From Brevibacillus sp. DP1.3A (lineage in GTDB: Bacteria > Bacillota > Bacilli > Brevibacillales > Brevibacillaceae), in assembly GCF_013284245.2 (NCBI RefSeq), contig NZ_CP085876.1:1003001-1067000 (forward strand): 64,000 nt of DNA. Reading direction: 5' to 3'. Of this stretch, positions 61,828-64,000 are shown in pieces; position 1 is the stretch's first letter, and each line of letters begins with the position of its first letter. The notes beneath the pieces are model-generated. The model made no database searches. It worked only from the letters and a program-made list of their open reading frames with translations, and was not told where the DNA came from. Position numbers and translations under genes: made by a program.

Positions 61828-62214
61828 ATGAACAAAAACAAACTCGAGAAATTTTTGGCCAAAGCCAATGAACAAGCTCCGCGAAAAGAAATCACCGTAA
61901 CCATCGACGGTGACGAATGGAAGGTTCGTCAACTGAATTTGTCCGAGCTGCGCGAGTGCGAGCGAATGGCTGACAAAGGCGAGAAAACGGATTGGTTCCT
62001 GTACAACGATGCCCGTCTGGTGAAAGCCACCGAGCACGATTTCCCTTGGAATCAGGAAGAGCTGAAGAAAGCGTACAAGGTCGGCACCAAGTACGAGCTC
62101 GTCGAGAAAATTTTCCGCGACAATCCAGATGGCTACACCAAGCTGCTCAATGCGGTCCGTGAAGTCAATGCAACCCAGACGGAAGAAGAAGCCATTGAAG
62201 AAGCAAAAAACTAA
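61828..62214 (+). CDS. tail assembly chaperone, short form
   Basis: 128 residues from ATG 61828; a TTG at 61822 is too near the GGAGAG site. It has the XkdN-like beginning (ITVTIDGDEWKVRQLNLSELREC) and a length usual for the gpG-type chaperone. It sits between tube and tape-measure genes, as in lambda, Mu and PBSX. The gene ends GCA AAA AAC TAA with a slippery heptamer that would extend the product. Confidence 0.85.
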   Translation: MNKNKLEKFLAKANEQAPRKEITVTIDGDEWKVRQLNLSELRECERMADKGEKTDWFLYNDARLVKATEHDFPWNQEELKKAYKVGTKYELVEKIFRDNPDGYTKLLNAVREVNATQTEEEAIEEAKN

Positions 62215-62378
62215 TCCGATCTGACGGCGAGGCCTGGCATATTTGCCGCGCCTTTTTAAAAGGCAGGGGCCGCCCGTCGGATCTACTCGAGTACGAAGTC
62301 GATTTGTACAAGCAGAAGCTGTTTATTTTTGCTTGTCAGATGATTGAGGCAGAGGACGAGGAAAGAGCTGGGGGGTAG
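61828..62378 (+). CDS. tail assembly chaperone, -1 frameshift fusion form (G-T type)
   Basis: The chaperone joined by the frameshift at 62205-62211 to 55 further residues (beginning LIRSDGEAWHICRAF, ending IEAEDEERAGG), about 183 residues in all. The extra part has no start codon or ribosome site of its own and does not exist as a separate gene. Known tailed phages make the same pair of short and long chaperones in a fixed ratio, and the long one wraps the tape measure protein. Confidence 0.75.
62205..62211 (+). other. programmed -1 frameshift site A_AAA_AAC
   Basis: In zero frame the codons are GCA AAA AAC TAA. After a -1 slip translation continues CTA ATC CGA... to TAG 62376-62378. This is the classic place and sequence for the tail-chaperone frameshift. 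Confidence 0.8.
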
Positions 62379-62445
62379 GTCTCCCGGCTTTTTTCGGGTT
62401 TTGCTGGGTGGAGAGAGACAGTAAGGAGAGACAGGGGGTGAAAGA

Positions 62446-64000
62446 ATGGCAACTGAAAAAGCGAGATTAAAAGAGGCTCGCAAGGAAATGAGCAATATGG
62501 TCAAGGAGACCGAAAAGCTCACGAAGGCCATGGGCGAAACCAGTAAAGAGATGCAAAAGATGGCAAGAGAGTTCTCAGGTGGTATGTCCCAGATGCAACA
62601 GGACATGCGAAAGCTGCGTGAGGAAACACAGAAACTGGACAAGGTGACTGCGAAGCCGAAGATTGAGTTCAAAGACATGATGAGCAAGCTGGGCGAAGTG
62701 AAAAAAGAACTTGTCGGGCTTGGAGGCTTGGTTACAGGGGTAGCCTTGGGAGCTAGTATGGCGTCAGTAACAGACGAAGCGAAGTTAGTCGCTAGAGAGC
62801 GTGCGTTATATGCTGCTAGCGGGAAATCCGAAGATAAAATCAGGGAATTTGAAGAGACTGCAAAACAAATGACCACGCTCAATCCATACATGAGCCTTTC
62901 TAAGGCAATGGATCTTATTTCCAAAGGTGAGCTGGCCAATGCTGACAATGGTGCACAATACGCCAAGCAAGCAGCACTGCTCAATGTTACGACCAAATTT
63001 GCTCCAGATGACACCGTGAAGATGATGGCTGCGATGGGGGCATCTACTCAAACACAAAATGCAGAACAACTAGCGAATGCACTTCAGCATATGAGCAATA
63101 ATGGTGGGGCGAGTGTCAACCTCAAGTTCGTAGAGGCGATGGCGGAACTGAATGCTCAGAAGGGCAATTTCCTCAAAACACCTGAACAAATGGCGACGAG
63201 TTTTGAGGCCATGGGGAAGGTTTTGAATGATACAAAGTCATTTAGTATTCTACGCGAAGGTGCGCTGAAGCAGTTAACCGCTAAAGGAGCATTGACTAGC
63301 CAATTCCAGACCGAATATAAGAAACAAGGTATGAGCGTGGAAGAAGCAAAGACCAGAGCCGAAGAAGAGGCGAAAAGGTTAACAACAGCTCTCTCGACCG
63401 GAGATAAAGACGCTCAGAACATTGCCTTAGCAAAAGTACTGATGTCCACATCGTTGATGAAGAACGATCCGAAAAATCCAACTAAACAACAAGATATTAT
63501 GACGGCTTTAGTAGGCAGTGGCGGGGTGCAGTTATCGTCCAGCTTGGAAGAAATAAAGAAAATTGCTACAGGTGCGACTGGTTCGAAAGTGAATGCATCC
63601 GAGACACAGTTGGCTTATGATGCCGCTGTCAATAAGAATGAGTTCATGAAGATGATGCAAGCGCAAAACACAGCGAAGAATGCAGCAATGGACGCGGTCA
63701 CACAGATTGCTAGTGATTTGTCTGGAGTAGCTGTAACGATTTCGAATGTGACCGCGGGATTCTTTAACTGGTTTAACACTTGGTCCCCAGAGGCAAGGCT
63801 CGCTGCGGTTTATGTAGGCGGTGCTTTTGCAGCACTTTCTACGCTTGGTGTCATGCTTGCCAGTACAGTTACGTCCATGAAAGGTCTATTGACCACAACA
63901 CGAGATTTTTTCGGCAGAAAAAAAGAGAAATCTGCTTCCAACGAGAACTCATCGCTTGCCCCTAATAAAGGCAATTTGGGGGCAGGTGGGAACAAAGGCT
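62446..64000 (+). CDS. tail tape measure protein (N-terminal part, cut by window end)
   Basis: At least 518 residues, open to the window edge. Start ATG 62446 behind GGGGGTGA. About 80 residues of charged coiled coil (SNMVKETEKLTKAMGETS, MQQDMRKLREETQKLD) precede a Gly-rich membrane-like stretch (VGLGGLVTGVALGASMAS). A second hydrophobic segment lies near residue 450 (LAAVYVGGAFAALSTLGVML). This composition and place are usual for tape measure proteins, which set tail length. Confidence 0.85.
   Translation, partial: MATEKARLKEARKEMSNMVKETEKLTKAMGETSKEMQKMAREFSGGMSQMQQDMRKLREETQKLDKVTAKPKIEFKDMMSKLGEVKKELVGLGGLVTGVALGASMASVTDEAKLVARERALYAASGKSEDKIREFEETAKQMTTLNPYMSLSKAMDLISKGELANADNGAQYAKQAALLNVTTKFAPDDTVKMMAAMGASTQTQNAEQLANALQHMSNNGGASVNLKFVEAMAELNAQKGNFLKTPEQMATSFEAMGKVLNDTKSFSILREGALKQLTAKGALTSQFQTEYKKQGMSVEEAKTRAEEEAKRLTTALSTGDKDAQNIALAKVLMSTSLMKNDPKNPTKQQDIMTALVGSGGVQLSSSLEEIKKIATGATGSKVNASETQLAYDAAVNKNEFMKMMQAQNTAKNAAMDAVTQIASDLSGVAVTISNVTAGFFNWFNTWSPEARLAAVYVGGAFAALSTLGVMLASTVTSMKGLLTTTRDFFGRKKEKSASNENSSLAPNKGNLGAGGNKG

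Noticed and set aside
1..64000. CRISPR arrays, rRNA or tRNA genes
   Set aside because: No regularly spaced repeats or recognisable RNA genes were seen on reading; a tRNAscan or CRISPR finder run would confirm.

Overview
The window looks like chromosomal DNA of a spore-forming Firmicute. The best guess is Brevibacillus or a close relative. This is inferred from strong AGGAGG-type ribosome sites with many GTG/TTG starts, a KinB-like kinase, an S-box (SAM-I) riboswitch, many ECF sigma factors and PBSX-like tail genes. No rRNA, tRNA, CRISPR array or intact transposase gene was seen.

Layout. 3-1007: 3' part of an alpha/beta-hydrolase gene. 1125-13532: a peptide-scavenging locus holding an ABC importer (dppBCDF-like), an M29 aminopeptidase, an M19 dipeptidase, a regulator, an oligopeptide-binding lipoprotein, a serine hydrolase, a dipeptide epimerase and an acetyltransferase. 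Two promoter regions in it share a TANCGAC-N4-TANCGAC motif that may be the operator of the local regulator. 13539-18003: small proteins, an MFS transporter and a MoxR-type ATPase/VWA pair, with a -1 slippery heptamer at the junction. 17995-24060: second oligopeptide-binding lipoprotein, DoxX protein, chemoreceptor, histidine phosphatase, SMI1-like protein. 24103-29236: an ECF41 sigma factor with its oxidoreductase and a recognisable ECF41-type promoter, then an acetyltransferase and an ECF sigma/DUF4179 anti-sigma pair. 29245-31736: feoA and a split feoB. 31770-33677: a DDAH-like hydrolase divergent from an IclR regulator. 33820-34850: an AT-rich cassette of three unknown small genes. 35555-39436: an ECF sigma operon with two YcdB/YcdC-like paralogues behind a sigma-X-like promoter. 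39490-41322: a frameshifted DUF421 gene and a KinB-like kinase. 41456-45776: a SAM-I riboswitch, a leader rich in foldback repeats, and a ribose-type ABC importer. 45921-48502: glycerate kinase and a DASS-type transporter. 48600-53133: a YkoGHI-like two-component/PepSY set and a third YcdB-like protein. 53187-56826: small membrane proteins, a hydrolase, methionine aminopeptidase, 3-methyladenine glycosylase and a DinB-fold protein. 57057-64000: the start of a contractile phage-tail gene cluster, cut by the window end.

The last region is the most striking. A promoter overlapped by a near-consensus LexA box drives a sigma-region-4-like gene, a small region-2-like partner and an ArpU-like regulator. 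Tail genes (sheath, tube, chaperone with a -1 frameshift site, tape measure) follow with no capsid, portal or terminase gene before them in the visible part. This fits a DNA-damage-induced phage-tail-like particle (tailocin/PBSX-like element) rather than a complete prophage. The head genes cannot be excluded beyond the window.
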